From Amycolatopsis roodepoortensis (GTDB taxonomy: Bacteria > Actinomycetota > Actinomycetes > Mycobacteriales > Pseudonocardiaceae): 64,000 bases of DNA. The stretch covers positions 682,001 through 746,000 of the forward strand of contig NZ_JADBEJ010000001.1 of the NCBI RefSeq assembly GCF_014873915.1, read 5' to 3'. Position 1 is the first letter of the stretch. Every line of letters begins with the position of its first letter. Positions 7,230 to 16,009 of the stretch are shown piece by piece. The position numbers and the translations under genes were made by a program. The notes under the pieces were generated by a model. It saw only the letters and a program-made list of their open reading frames with translations. It had not been told where the DNA came from and searched no databases.

Positions 7230-8288
7230 TCAGCGTCGCGGTTCGATGGTCATGTCGCCGCGCGTCAACGCGAGCGTCGTGGCGCGGGACAGCAGTTCGT
7301 GCGGGAAACCGAGATCGATCGCGCTGGCCTGGTCGAGGCGGGCCAGTTGCGAGCCGGTGAACTCGACCTCCAGCGCGCCGAGGTTGTCCTCCAGCTGAGC
7401 GGGGGTGCGGGCGCCGACGATGGGTGCCGTCACGCTCGGGTTCTGTAGCGTCCAGGCGAGCCCGATCTGGGCGGGTGTGCGGCCGAGTTCCGCGGCGACC
7501 TCCTTCACCACGTCCACGATGGCGAGGTTGCGTTCGGTGAGCGTGCCCAAGGCGAAGTTGAAGTTCTTGCGAGTGCCGTCCTCGGACGGCACCGTGGTCA
7601 GGTCGTCCCGGCTGTACTTCCCGGTGAGCACGCCGCCCGCCAGCGGTGACCAGGGGACCACTCCCAGCCCCATCTCGCGTGACATGGGGATCAGGTCGCG
7701 TTCCCCGGTGCGCTCGATCAGGTTGTACTCGATCTGCAGCGCGACCAGTGGCGACCAGCCGCGCAGGTCGGCGATCGCCTGCATCCGCGAAACCTCCCAG
7801 GCCGGCGCGTTGGAGATCGCCACGTACAGGAGCTTGCCCTGCCGGACCAGATCGTCCATCCCGCGCAGGATCTCGTCGACCGGCGTCGTGAAATCCCACA
7901 CGTGCAGGTAAAGCAGATCGATGTAGTCCGTGTTCAGCCGCCGCAGACTGGATTCCACCGACGCGAACAGGCTTTTTCGCTGGGAGCCCCCGGAATTCGG
8001 GTCGCCCGGACGCCGCAGGGTCGTGTATTTCGTCGCCAGCACGAGGCTTTCGCGGTTGTCGCGGGCGAATTCGCCCAGCAGCCGCTCGGAGCTGCCGTCG
8101 GTGTAGGTGGAGGCGGTGTCGATGAAGTTGCCGCCGCGTTCGACGTAGGTGTCGAACAGTTCGCGCGCCTCGTCCTGGCCGGCGCCCCAGCCCCATTCGG
8201 TGCCGAACGTCGCCGCGCCCAGCGCCAGCGGGGACACCCGCAGCCCGGACCGGCCCAGCAGCCGATAGGTGTCGAGGGTGAGCGACAT
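7230..8288 (-). CDS. Aldo/keto reductase
   Basis: 352 residues, a full-length NADPH-dependent aldo/keto reductase with the (beta/alpha)8 fold. The catalytic tetrad is visible as Asp and Tyr in FIDTASTYTDG, Lys in VLATKYT and His in LLYLHVWD. The start at 8288 was chosen because AGGAGG lies upstream at good spacing; an in-frame ATG 78 bp further upstream lacks this and would overlap the regulatory region. It is divergent from an XRE/MmyB regulator, a common regulator-target pairing in actinomycetes. Substrate unknown. Confidence 0.9.
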   Translation of the reverse strand: MSLTLDTYRLLGRSGLRVSPLALGAATFGTEWGWGAGQDEARELFDTYVERGGNFIDTASTYTDGSSERLLGEFARDNRESLVLATKYTTLRRPGDPNSGGSQRKSLFASVESSLRRLNTDYIDLLYLHVWDFTTPVDEILRGMDDLVRQGKLLYVAISNAPAWEVSRMQAIADLRGWSPLVALQIEYNLIERTGERDLIPMSREMGLGVVPWSPLAGGVLTGKYSRDDLTTVPSEDGTRKNFNFALGTLTERNLAIVDVVKEVAAELGRTPAQIGLAWTLQNPSVTAPIVGARTPAQLEDNLGALEVEFTGSQLARLDQASAIDLGFPHELLSRATTLALTRGDMTIEPRR

Positions 8289-8368
8289 CGTGTCCTCCTG
8301 TACTCGTGATCCGTTGTCGAAGACGAGTCTGCGACCGCCGCGAGCAGGGGTTAAGGGAGAAGACATCC

Positions 8369-8385
8369 TGGGAACACCGGTCCCA
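8369..8385. promoter_or_regulatory. Candidate XRE/MmyB operator
   Basis: TGGGA (8369-8373) and TCCCA (8381-8385) form an inverted repeat with a 7-bp spacer. It sits between the divergent aldo-keto reductase and XRE genes. Confidence 0.35.
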
Positions 8386-8405
8386 CCCTCGCTGTTGGAC
8401 CGGGC

Positions 8406-9236
8406 ATGACGACCCCAACCGTGGACACGACCCAGGAGCTGGCCGCGTTCCTGCGGACCCGGCGTGAACGCCTGGACCCGGACGAATTCGGCCTGCCGTC
8501 ACGTCGCCGGTCCCGGCGGACCCCGGGTCTGCGCCGCGAGGAGGTCGCCGAACTGGCCGGGATCAGCATCGACTACATCGTGCGGCTGGAACAGGCGCGC
8601 GGGCTGCGTCCGTCGGCGGACGTGGTGGAAGCGCTGGCGCGCGCGTTGCGCCTGGCCCCCGACGAGCGTGTCTACCTCTTCGACCTGGCCCGTCAGCGAC
8701 CCCGCAACGCCGACAAAGTCGCCACCACCGCGGCGCCGCCGCTGGCCCGGCTGATCGCCGATCTGTCGCCGTTGCCCGCCATGTTGCTGAACCACCGCTA
8801 CGACATCCTGGCCTGGAACGACGAAATGGCGAGGCTGCTGGTGGACTTCGCCACGTTGCCGCCGTCGCAGCGCAACGCGATGTGGTTGTGCCTCAAGCAT
8901 CCCGAGGTGCGCGAGTTCTACGCGGATCGTGAACGGGTGGTGCGGGAAGGGATCGCCCATCTGCGCGCCGCCTGGGCCGCGCATCCGGACGACCAGGCCT
9001 TGGCCGCTCTCATCGCCGAATTCACCAGCGACGGGGAATTCGCGCGGCTGTGGGCCGAACGTGACGTCAAGGTCAACGGCCGCGGGCGCAAGGTGCTGCG
9101 GCATCCCGAGGCGGGCGTGCTCGACCTGCATTTCGAAGTGCTGACGCCGCTTCAGGATCAGGATCAGCGGCTGGTGATCTATCGTGCCATGGCCGAAGAA
9201 AGCCGCTCGGCGCTGGACCGGTTGTTCAGCAGTTAG
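8406..9236 (+). CDS. XRE-family regulator with MmyB-like ligand-binding domain
   Basis: 276 residues. The N-terminal helix-turn-helix (about 12-90) includes TPGLRREEVAELAGIS and YIVRLEQ. The C-terminal MmyB-like PAS-type domain has the signature around NHRYDILAWNDEMARLLVDF. In this family the C-terminal domain is thought to bind a fatty acid or other small ligand. Divergent transcription suggests it controls the aldo/keto reductase. Its end overlaps the convergent arsR by 11 bp. Confidence 0.88.
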   Translation: MTTPTVDTTQELAAFLRTRRERLDPDEFGLPSRRRSRRTPGLRREEVAELAGISIDYIVRLEQARGLRPSADVVEALARALRLAPDERVYLFDLARQRPRNADKVATTAAPPLARLIADLSPLPAMLLNHRYDILAWNDEMARLLVDFATLPPSQRNAMWLCLKHPEVREFYADRERVVREGIAHLRAAWAAHPDDQALAALIAEFTSDGEFARLWAERDVKVNGRGRKVLRHPEAGVLDLHFEVLTPLQDQDQRLVIYRAMAEESRSALDRLFSS

Positions 9237-9624
9237 TCCTGCTGAGCCGCGCGGGCCGGTCGGCGAGCGGTCCGCCCGAGCGGAGCAGGTTCCCCAGCGT
9301 TTCGAGCGGCTCGGGGACGACGGTGTACCAGCTCCAGGTGCCACGCCGCTCCCGCTCGAGGATGCCGGCGGAGACCAGCACCCGCAGGTGATGGCTGAGC
9401 GAGGGCTGGGGCATGTCGAACTCCTCGGCGAGGTCGCAGAAACACGCCTCGCCGCCTGGGGAGTGCCGCACGAGCGACAGCAGACGGATCCGGACGGGAT
9501 CCGACAGCGCCTTGAACAGCTTCGCGGCCTTCTCGGCGTCCCCGGGATCGACGACCGCCGCGGGTTCGGCCATCAGCAGGGTCACCGCGACCGGCTTTCG
9601 GGTGCGTCCGTTCTCGCTCGTCAC
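9226..9624 (-). CDS. arsR: ArsR-family arsenite-responsive repressor
   Basis: 132 residues with a winged helix-turn-helix (DMPQPSLSHHLRVLVSAGIL). The metal-sensing motif EACFCDL keeps the Cys-x-Cys pair of As(III)-sensing ArsR proteins. It is divergent from arsC, acr3 and arsO, which fixes its role as repressor of the arsenic operon and of itself. The first 20 or so residues before the core are an ordinary variable extension. Confidence 0.92.
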   Translation of the reverse strand: MTSENGRTRKPVAVTLLMAEPAAVVDPGDAEKAAKLFKALSDPVRIRLLSLVRHSPGGEACFCDLAEEFDMPQPSLSHHLRVLVSAGILERERRGTWSWYTVVPEPLETLGNLLRSGGPLADRPARLSRTNC

Positions 9625-9645
9625 GAGCCCAGCGTACCCCTTGAA

Positions 9646-9694
9646 TTGACAAAATTCGATCCAGGCTCTTCAATTTGGATCGAGATACTTCAAT
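9646..9694. promoter_or_regulatory. ars operator/promoter region
   Basis: This AT-rich divergent region holds a consensus -35 TTGACA (9646-9651, plus strand), a 7-bp inverted repeat TCGATCC/GGATCGA (9656-9662, 9677-9683), and a direct repeat CTTCAAT (9668-9674, 9688-9694) spaced 20 bp, two helical turns. These are candidate ArsR contacts. Confidence 0.5.
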
Positions 9695-9721
9695 CCAGTT
9701 CGCCCGGACCGAGGAGCCGTG

Positions 9722-9838
9722 ATGAACCCTGCGACGGGGCCACGCGTGCCCGGGGTCCGGGACGACATCGGCCGCCGCGTCCGGCACCTGCTCGACGAAC
9801 TCATCGACCGATCACCGCAGAAAGGGGGACTGGTATGA
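9722..9838 (+). CDS. Small ORF (38 aa) at the head of the ars operon
   Basis: The ATG at 9722 follows GAGGAG at suitable spacing. The frame reads 38 codons and its TGA overlaps the arsC start (ATGA), exactly as coupled actinomycete operons do. The peptide is basic and helical in its second half (DIGRRVRHLLDELIDRS). I recognise no family. It may be a real small protein, or its translation may only serve to open arsC translation. Ribosome site, overlap and codon use support expression. Confidence 0.5.
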   Translation: MNPATGPRVPGVRDDIGRRVRHLLDELIDRSPQKGGLV

Positions 9839-10239
9839 CCCGCAAGCCCGAGGTGCTGTTCGTGTGCGTGCACAACGCCGGCCGCTCCCAGATGGCCGCC
9901 GCGTTGCTGCAGCACTACTCGCTCGGCCGGATCGCCGTCCGGTCCGCGGGTTCCGAACCCGCGGACAAGGTGAACCCGGCCGCCGCCGCGGCCCTCGCGG
10001 AGTGGGGATTGGACGTCACCGCCGAGGTGCCGAGCAAGCTGTCCACCGAGGACGTCGAAGCGTCCGATGTGGTGATCACGATGGGCTGTGGTGACACCTG
10101 CCCGGTGTTCCCCGGCAAGCGTTACCTCGACTGGCCGCTGGAGGATCCCGCGGGCCAGGGTGTCGACGCCGTCCGCCCGATCCGCGACGAGATCGACCGC
10201 CGCGTCCGTGGCCTGGTCGCCGAAATCCTCGACGCCTGA
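9835..10239 (+). CDS. arsC: Arsenate reductase, low-molecular-weight phosphatase type
   Basis: 134 residues. The P-loop LFVCVHNAGRSQMAAALL near the start carries the catalytic Cys and Arg (CxxNxxRS) of thiol-dependent arsenate reductases. Later Cys residues in MGCGDTCPVFPG correspond to the resolving site, followed by DWPLEDPAG, the general-acid loop. It reduces arsenate to arsenite, probably with a thioredoxin- or mycothiol-type reductant. ATG 9835 follows AGGGGG and overlaps the small ORF. Confidence 0.93.
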   Translation: MTRKPEVLFVCVHNAGRSQMAAALLQHYSLGRIAVRSAGSEPADKVNPAAAAALAEWGLDVTAEVPSKLSTEDVEASDVVITMGCGDTCPVFPGKRYLDWPLEDPAGQGVDAVRPIRDEIDRRVRGLVAEILDA

Positions 10240-10270
10240 CCCTCGCTTCCGACCTCTGGAGACCGGCCCC

Positions 10271-11350
10271 GTGACCCGAACCGCCGAAGAGACCGGCACC
10301 GACGTCCTGCACAAACTGTCCTTTTTGGACCGCTTCCTGCCGGTCTGGATCATCGTCGCGATGGGCGCCGGGCTGCTGCTGGGCAGTGTGATCCCCGGTC
10401 TGCAGGGTGTGCTGGACGCGGTGAAGATCGGCCAGGTGTCGCTGCCGATCGCGCTCGGTCTGCTGCTGATGATGTACCCGGTGCTGGCGAAGGTCCGCTA
10501 CGACAAGCTCGACACCGTGACCAAGGACAAGCGCACGATGGTGCTTTCCCTGGTGCTGAACTGGATTCTCGGTCCGGCGCTGATGTTCGCGCTCGCCTGG
10601 CTGATGCTGCCCGACCTGCCGGAGTACCGGACCGGGCTGATCATCGTCGGCCTCGCCCGGTGCATCGCGATGGTGATCATCTGGAACGACCTCGCCTGCG
10701 GTGACCGCGAGGCCGCGGCGGTGCTGGTCGCGCTGAACTCCGTCTTCCAGGTGATCATGTTCGGTGTGCTCGGCTGGTTCTACCTCGATCTGCTGCCCGG
10801 CTGGCTGAGCTTGGACACTACGAGCATCGACTTCTCGCCGTGGGAGATCGCGCTCAGCGTGATCATCTTCCTCGGGATCCCGCTCGCCGCCGGCTACCTT
10901 TCCCGCCGCGTCGGGGAGCGGAGCAAGGGCCGCGACTGGTACGAAGGCGAGTTCCTGCCCAAGATCGGCCCCATCGCGCTCTACGGCCTGCTGTTCACCA
11001 TCGTGATCCTGTTCGCCCTGCAGGGCGACAACATCACCTCCCGCCCGCTCGACGTCGCCCGGATCGCGCTGCCGCTGCTGGTGTACTTCGCGATCATGTG
11101 GATCGGTGGCTACCTCCTGGGCAAGGCGTCCGGTCTCTCCTACGAGCGCACCACGACGCTGGCGTTCACTGCGGCGGGCAACAACTTCGAACTCGCGATC
11201 GCCGTGGCCATCGGTGTTTTCGGCGTGACGTCGGGGCAGGCGCTCGCCGGGGTCGTCGGACCGCTGATCGAAGTACCGGTGCTCGTCGCGCTGGTCTACG
11301 TCAGCCTCTGGTTGCGCAAGCGCTGGACCGCAAAAGCGCCCGCGGAGTGA
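10271..11350 (+). CDS. acr3: Arsenite efflux permease, ACR3 family
   Basis: 359 residues with ten membrane segments, typical ACR3 length. The conserved Cys of the transport path is in GLARCIAMVIIWNDLACG, and TAAGNNFELAIAVAIGVFG is the family's second core signature. It exports arsenite made by ArsC. The GTG at 10271 is preceded by GGAG. Its stop overlaps the arsO start (GTGA). Confidence 0.93.
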   Translation: MTRTAEETGTDVLHKLSFLDRFLPVWIIVAMGAGLLLGSVIPGLQGVLDAVKIGQVSLPIALGLLLMMYPVLAKVRYDKLDTVTKDKRTMVLSLVLNWILGPALMFALAWLMLPDLPEYRTGLIIVGLARCIAMVIIWNDLACGDREAAAVLVALNSVFQVIMFGVLGWFYLDLLPGWLSLDTTSIDFSPWEIALSVIIFLGIPLAAGYLSRRVGERSKGRDWYEGEFLPKIGPIALYGLLFTIVILFALQGDNITSRPLDVARIALPLLVYFAIMWIGGYLLGKASGLSYERTTTLAFTAAGNNFELAIAVAIGVFGVTSGQALAGVVGPLIEVPVLVALVYVSLWLRKRWTAKAPAE

Positions 11351-12414
11351 CCGCAGCCGTGCGGGTGGTGGTCATCGGCGGGGGTCAGGCCGGTCTCGCC
11401 GCGGGCTACCACCTGCGCCGTGCCGGGCTGGACTTCGTCATCCTCGACGCCCAGGCCCAGCCGGGCGGCGCCTGGATCCACGGCTGGGACTCGCTGCGGC
11501 TGTTCTCCCCGGCACAGCACAGTTCCCTGCCCGGGTGGCCGATGCCACCCTACCCAGGGCCCGGGTATCCGACCGCCGAGCATGTCGTCGAGTACCTCGC
11601 GGCGTACGAGAAGCGCTACGAACTCCCGATCCGCCGCTCGGAGCCGGTGACCGACGTGTGCCGTGACGGCGGTCGGTTCACGGTGAGCACCGATACGGGG
11701 GAGTGGAGCGCCGAGGCGGTCATCAGCGCCACCGGCACCTGGTGGCGGCCCTTCCTGCCGTTGATGCCCGGCGGTTTCACCGGTCGCCAGCTGCACACCG
11801 TCGACTACCGGGATCCGGAGGATTTCGCGGGTCAGGACGTCGTGGTGGTCGGCGGCGGCAACTCCGGCGCCCAGATCGCCGCCGACCTCGCGGGCACGGC
11901 GAACCTGACCTGGGTCACCCGCCGCCCACCCCGGTATCTGCCCGGCCACATCGACGGCAAGGCCCTCTTCGACGTCGCCACCCGGCGCCGCCGAGCCCTC
12001 GAAACCGGGCAGGCCGACACCGGCGGAGTCGGCGGTCTGGGCGACATCGTCGCCGTCCCAACGGTCCGTGAGGCCCGTGACGCCGGACTGCTGCGGCCGC
12101 GTCCGATGTTCACGAGACTGGACAGTGAAGGTCCTGTGTGGACAGACGGGACCCGCCGGCACGCGGACGCGGTCGTCTGGTGCACCGGGTTCCGCCCCGC
12201 GCTGAGCCATCTCGCGTCGCTGCGGCTGCGGACCACCCGCGGCCGCATCCCCACCGAAGGCACCCGAGTGGTGGCCGAGCCCGGGCTGCACCTTCTCGGT
12301 TACGGGGACTGGACCGGGCCGGCGTCGGCCACGCTGATCGGTGTCGGGATGACCGCCCGCGCCGCGGTCGCCGACATCAAGGCCATGCTGGAGACCGGCG
12401 GCTCGCAGGCCTGA
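11347..12414 (+). CDS. arsO: ArsO-type flavin-dependent monooxygenase
   Basis: 355 residues. An FAD-binding motif at the N terminus (VVVIGGGQAGLAAGYHLRRA), a second Rossmann motif for NADPH near the middle (VVVVGGGNSGAQIAADLAG), and the closing GYGDWTGPASATLIG identify a two-dinucleotide flavoprotein of the flavin monooxygenase type. Its GTG overlaps the acr3 stop, placing it in the ars operon; this family is known from ars operons as ArsO, whose exact reaction on arsenicals is not settled. Confidence 0.82.
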   Translation: MTAAVRVVVIGGGQAGLAAGYHLRRAGLDFVILDAQAQPGGAWIHGWDSLRLFSPAQHSSLPGWPMPPYPGPGYPTAEHVVEYLAAYEKRYELPIRRSEPVTDVCRDGGRFTVSTDTGEWSAEAVISATGTWWRPFLPLMPGGFTGRQLHTVDYRDPEDFAGQDVVVVGGGNSGAQIAADLAGTANLTWVTRRPPRYLPGHIDGKALFDVATRRRRALETGQADTGGVGGLGDIVAVPTVREARDAGLLRPRPMFTRLDSEGPVWTDGTRRHADAVVWCTGFRPALSHLASLRLRTTRGRIPTEGTRVVAEPGLHLLGYGDWTGPASATLIGVGMTARAAVADIKAMLETGGSQA

Positions 12415-12416
12415 AA

Positions 12417-12451
12417 GCCCCCTGCCCTCGGCTTGGCCAAGGGAAGGGGGC
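12417..12451. terminator. Bidirectional terminator between arsO and protease gene
   Basis: 12-nt arms (12417-12428, 12440-12451) pair with one mismatch around an 11-nt loop, between two convergent stops. G/C-rich arms without a U-tract are usual for this genome. Confidence 0.55.
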
Positions 12452-12462
12452 CCTCGCGCGCA

Positions 12463-13587
12463 TCAAGCGGTGACGAGCGACAAGCCGTAGTTCTGCAGGA
12501 TCTCGTTCACCGGCTGGAACCAGGTCTCCCCGCCGGAACCGCAGTTGCCCCAGCCTCCGGAGGTGACACCCTGCGCCTGGTCACCGGTGATGAAGGAGCC
12601 GCCGGAGTCGCCGGGTTCCGCGCAGACGTTGGTGCGGGTCATCTGGTGCACCGCGCCCTGCGAGTAGTTGACCGTCTCGTTGTGCCCCAGCACGGTGCCG
12701 CAGTGCCAGTGCGTCGTCGAACCGGACCGGCACACCGAGGTGCCGACCGGTGCGACCCACGAGCCGCGGACGAGGGCGTCGCTGACGGTGCCCCAGCCGA
12801 GGACGACCGGCGCGGTCCACCAGCCGTTGCCGATCCGGACGAAGGCGTAGTCGTTGCCGGGGAAGGAAGAACCGGCGAAGTTGCCCATCGCCGAGCCGTC
12901 CCAGCCGACGACGGAACTGCCGGTGCCGCCGCAGTGGCCCGCGCTGACGAAACCGCCATGGACGGAGAAACCGATGGAGCAGCGGGTGTTCCCGTTGATG
13001 TAGTACGGGTCGCCGCCGACGGTGCCCGCCGCGAACGGTTCGGCCTTGGGGGCGGTGGCCACCGTGACCGGACCGGATTTCCTCGCCCTGGCCAGGAAGT
13101 CGTCGACGTCGGAGCCGTGCGCGCCCGGCCGCACCGCGACCACGACGCTGCCGCTGCGCGGGTCGGCGCGCCAGCCGCTGACGGCCGCGGGAGCGGGCTG
13201 GGTCTTGGCCGATTCGTCGATTTCGGCCTTGGCCGCGTCGAGCCGGGCCGCGCTGATCGTGGCCGCGGTGGGTTCCGCGCCCACCTGCCGGACGGCGGGA
13301 GCGGCGGCGGGGTCGGTCACCCCGACGACGAGTTTGCCGCGCGCCGGATCGAACCAGGCGCCGCCGAACGCCGCGCCGGCGGCCTGCTGGGCGGCCGGCA
13401 GCACCCGCGACGCGGTCATCTCCTGGGTGAGCCGGGCAGAGGCCTGCGCGGCGGTGAGCCCCAGGTCCCGCTGCATGGCGGCGATCAATCCGGGGGAAGC
13501 CTGCGCGACGGGAGCGAGCGCGGCGGATGTGAGGCTCGCGGTCAGGACGGCGGCGCCACCGACTGCCAGGGCGATTCTTCGACGCAT
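12463..13587 (-). CDS. Secreted S1 protease (streptogrisin / alpha-lytic type)
   Basis: 374 residues: signal peptide (about 1-30, ending PVAQA), an alpha-lytic-type propeptide (about 31-190), then a chymotrypsin-fold protease. The triad is visible as His in FVSAGHC, Asp in GNDYAFVRI and Ser in PGDSGGSF. Cysteines are placed as in streptogrisins (CSIGF...GHC, CAEPGDSGG). It is made as a secreted zymogen whose pro-domain assists folding. A paralogous secreted S1 protease lies at 51542. Confidence 0.92.
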   Translation of the reverse strand: MRRRIALAVGGAAVLTASLTSAALAPVAQASPGLIAAMQRDLGLTAAQASARLTQEMTASRVLPAAQQAAGAAFGGAWFDPARGKLVVGVTDPAAAPAVRQVGAEPTAATISAARLDAAKAEIDESAKTQPAPAAVSGWRADPRSGSVVVAVRPGAHGSDVDDFLARARKSGPVTVATAPKAEPFAAGTVGGDPYYINGNTRCSIGFSVHGGFVSAGHCGGTGSSVVGWDGSAMGNFAGSSFPGNDYAFVRIGNGWWTAPVVLGWGTVSDALVRGSWVAPVGTSVCRSGSTTHWHCGTVLGHNETVNYSQGAVHQMTRTNVCAEPGDSGGSFITGDQAQGVTSGGWGNCGSGGETWFQPVNEILQNYGLSLVTA

Positions 13588-13786
13588 GGTCTAGTCCTCC
13601 AAGGCCGGGGGAAAGAAACACACTGCCCGCCGAGTGTGCGGCCGAGGTCCGCGAAAGAGCGAGGAATGTCCGGTCTTCTGTCCGGAATTCACAAGAGCGA
13701 ATCCCGGCGGGCCGGGCCGTCCAACGTCTACTTAGGACGGACGGCCGCCCGAGCGCCCTCGCCGGGGTTCCAGTACGTTGCCGGAT

Positions 13787-15436
13787 ATGACCGCGTCGCC
13801 GGAGGATGTGCCGGAGCAGGTGCTGCGCACCTCGATCGTGGAGCGGTTGTTCGCTCGTGAAGCCGACCCGCGACCACTGTTCACGCACCAGGACCACAGC
13901 GCCGGTGTGGACAGCACGGTCACCTGGACGGAGTTCGTCTCGCGCGTGCGAGTGGTCGCGGGCGCGCTGCGCCAGGTCGCACGGCCGGGTGATCGTGCCG
14001 CCGTGCTCACCGGCCAGGACCTGAATTACCCCTTGGCGTTCTTCGGAGCGCTCGCCGCCGGGCTCATCGCCGTGCCGTTGATGGCACCCGGCAGCCCATC
14101 CCAGCGAGCCAGGCTCGCCGGTGTGCTGGAGGACAGCGGGGCACGGGTGTGGCTGACCTCTTCGGCCGCGGCCGCGAAGGTGCGCGAAGCGGGCGCGCCG
14201 GACCACCTGGTCGTGGTCGACGGACTTTCCGGGCCGGGGGCCGATCCGCTCCCCGTCGCACCGGAAAGTCCCGCGTATCTGCAGTACACGTCCGGGTCGA
14301 CCCGCGAACCCGCCGGTGCCGTGATCCCGCACCGGGCGGTGGCCGCCGCCTGCTGGCAGGCGAGCCGGGCCTACGCCGTCGACGAGGGCACGACCTGCGC
14401 CGGCTGGATCCCGTTCTTCCATGACATGGGCCTGATCCAGCTGCTGTGCCTGCCGGTCCACGCGGGGGCGCGATCGGTGTTCATGTCGCCCGCCGAATTC
14501 GTGCACCGTCCGGTGCGCTGGCTGCGTCAGCTCGCCGATCACCCGGCCGTGTTCACCGCCGCGCCGAATTTCGCGTTCGACCTGGCCGTCGAAGCGGCCG
14601 GGGAAGCGGGGGACGACCTCGACCTCTCCGACGTCCGGATCGCATTGAACGGCGCCGAGCCGGTGCGGCCGGACACGGTCGCGCGCTTCCTGGAGGCCTT
14701 CGGCCCGCACGGATTCCGTGCCGATGCCCACCGCCCGTCCTACGGCCTGGCCGAGGCCACCGTGTACGTCGCGAGCGCGGACGCGGACGGACCGCGTAGC
14801 GCGGTGTTCGACCGCGAAGCCCTCGCGCAGGGCCAGGCGATCGAGGTGCCGGAAGGTCAGGAACTCGTCTCGGTCGGCCGGCCGCTCGGCCAGCGGGTCC
14901 GGATCGTCCGGGACGGGGTGGCGCAGCCCGACGGCCTCGCCGGGGAGATCTGGATCCACGGGCCGAACGTCGCGGCGGGGTACTGGGGCCGTGGCGACGC
15001 CGCCGCGTTCGGCGGCGAACTCGACGGCGTCGCCGGCTGGCTGCGCACCGGTGACCTCGGCGTGGTCCATCGCGGCGATCTCTACATCACCGGCAGGCTC
15101 AAGGACCTCATCGTCATCGACGGCCGCAACTTCCACCCGCAGGACATCGAGGCGGTGGCGGGTGAGGCGCATCCGGCGATCCGCCGCGACCGCGTCGCCG
15201 CATTCGGTGTCACGGACGAAAGGGGAGAAGGGGCGATGTTGGTAGCCGAATGGGCAAAAAACGCCGACGCGGATGTCAAAGAAGTGACGAGAGTGGTATT
15301 GCGCGCCGTTTCCAGGGAACATGATCTGACGCTGCGATCGGTACGTCTGGTTCCCTCCGGTGACCTTCCGCGCACTTCCAGTGGCAAGGTCGCGCGAGCC
15401 GCGGCGAGGGCGCGTTATAGTCGGCCCCGTGGGTGA
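13787..15436 (+). CDS. Fatty-acyl-AMP ligase (FAAL)
   Basis: 549 residues of the adenylate-forming superfamily. The P-loop YTSGSTREPAGAV, the FAAL-type FFHDMGLIQ and APNFAFDLAV, the YGLAEATVYV motif, the TGD of WLRTGDLGVV, the hinge GRLKDLIVIDGRN and the C-terminal catalytic Lys in TSSGKV are all present. FAALs activate fatty acids as acyl-AMP and pass them to an acyl carrier protein rather than to CoA. The next gene, an ACP overlapping by 8 bp, is the obvious acceptor. A weak alternative start (TTG) lies 9 bp upstream. Confidence 0.9.
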   Translation: MTASPEDVPEQVLRTSIVERLFAREADPRPLFTHQDHSAGVDSTVTWTEFVSRVRVVAGALRQVARPGDRAAVLTGQDLNYPLAFFGALAAGLIAVPLMAPGSPSQRARLAGVLEDSGARVWLTSSAAAAKVREAGAPDHLVVVDGLSGPGADPLPVAPESPAYLQYTSGSTREPAGAVIPHRAVAAACWQASRAYAVDEGTTCAGWIPFFHDMGLIQLLCLPVHAGARSVFMSPAEFVHRPVRWLRQLADHPAVFTAAPNFAFDLAVEAAGEAGDDLDLSDVRIALNGAEPVRPDTVARFLEAFGPHGFRADAHRPSYGLAEATVYVASADADGPRSAVFDREALAQGQAIEVPEGQELVSVGRPLGQRVRIVRDGVAQPDGLAGEIWIHGPNVAAGYWGRGDAAAFGGELDGVAGWLRTGDLGVVHRGDLYITGRLKDLIVIDGRNFHPQDIEAVAGEAHPAIRRDRVAAFGVTDERGEGAMLVAEWAKNADADVKEVTRVVLRAVSREHDLTLRSVRLVPSGDLPRTSSGKVARAAARARYSRPRG

Positions 15437-15692
15437 TCACCGCGCGGAGGTCGTGAAGGTCGTCAGTGAGACTTTTCGGCTTGATCCCGCCGAAATCGAG
15501 TCCGACGCGCCGCTCGAAGAGCTGGGTATCGACTCCAAGGGACGGATAAAACTCCTGTCGGCGCTGGAGATCTACCACGACGTGAGGATCGATCTGGACC
15601 AGCTGGACCGGTTCACCGACATCGGGTCGGTGGCCGAAGTGCTCGCAGAGGCACTCGGCGGTAAAGCCGACGGATCCGACGAAAGGCGCTGA
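15429..15692 (+). CDS. Acyl carrier protein
   Basis: 87 residues with the four-helix ACP pattern. The phosphopantetheine Ser is in LEELGIDSKGRIKLL; the residue after Ser is Lys where Leu is usual. It overlaps the FAAL by 8 bp (GTG inside the FAAL end), which implies coupled synthesis and a one-to-one partnership. Helix III, LDRFTDIGSVAEVLAEAL, matches the ACP consensus. It should carry the fatty acid loaded by the ligase, but no thioesterase, NRPS, PKS or acyltransferase in the window takes it further. Confidence 0.88.
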   Translation: MGDHRAEVVKVVSETFRLDPAEIESDAPLEELGIDSKGRIKLLSALEIYHDVRIDLDQLDRFTDIGSVAEVLAEALGGKADGSDERR

Positions 15693-15697
15693 AAATA

Positions 15698-16009
15698 ATG
15701 AGCGGGGGCTTCACCGCGGCGACCGATGCGCTTTCATCGGCGTCGAAGAACATCGGAAAGCTGACGGAACAGTTGCTCGAAGACAACCCGGATCTGTCGA
15801 GCACACCGGTGAACGCGGCGGGCTTCGGCCAGGCGCACGGCGACCACGCGAAGAAGTACACCGACGGGGTGGCGGCGTTGTGGGCGTCGGTCCAGGGGTA
15901 CAGCACCACGCTCGGCTCGTTCGGCACGAACCTCGGTACCGCGGCCACCTCCTACGGCACCAACGAGGACGAGCAGAAGAACAAGATCACCGAGACGGGG
16001 ATGCGCTAG
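15698..16009 (+). CDS. Small type VII secretion-like helical protein (EspC/WXG100-like)
   Basis: 103 residues, almost all helical with no signal peptide. The pattern of a helical hairpin with a central LWASVQGY turn (a WxS in place of WXG) and the tail SYGTNEDE, which fits the secretion motif YxxxD/E, suggests an ESX-type substrate of the EspC (PF10824-like) or WXG100 superfamily. It begins 5 bp after the ACP stop and its stop overlaps the next GTG start by one base. No ESX machinery (EccB/C/D/E, MycP) is in the window, so the export route is not shown. Confidence 0.65.
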   Translation: MSGGFTAATDALSSASKNIGKLTEQLLEDNPDLSSTPVNAAGFGQAHGDHAKKYTDGVAALWASVQGYSTTLGSFGTNLGTAATSYGTNEDEQKNKITETGMR

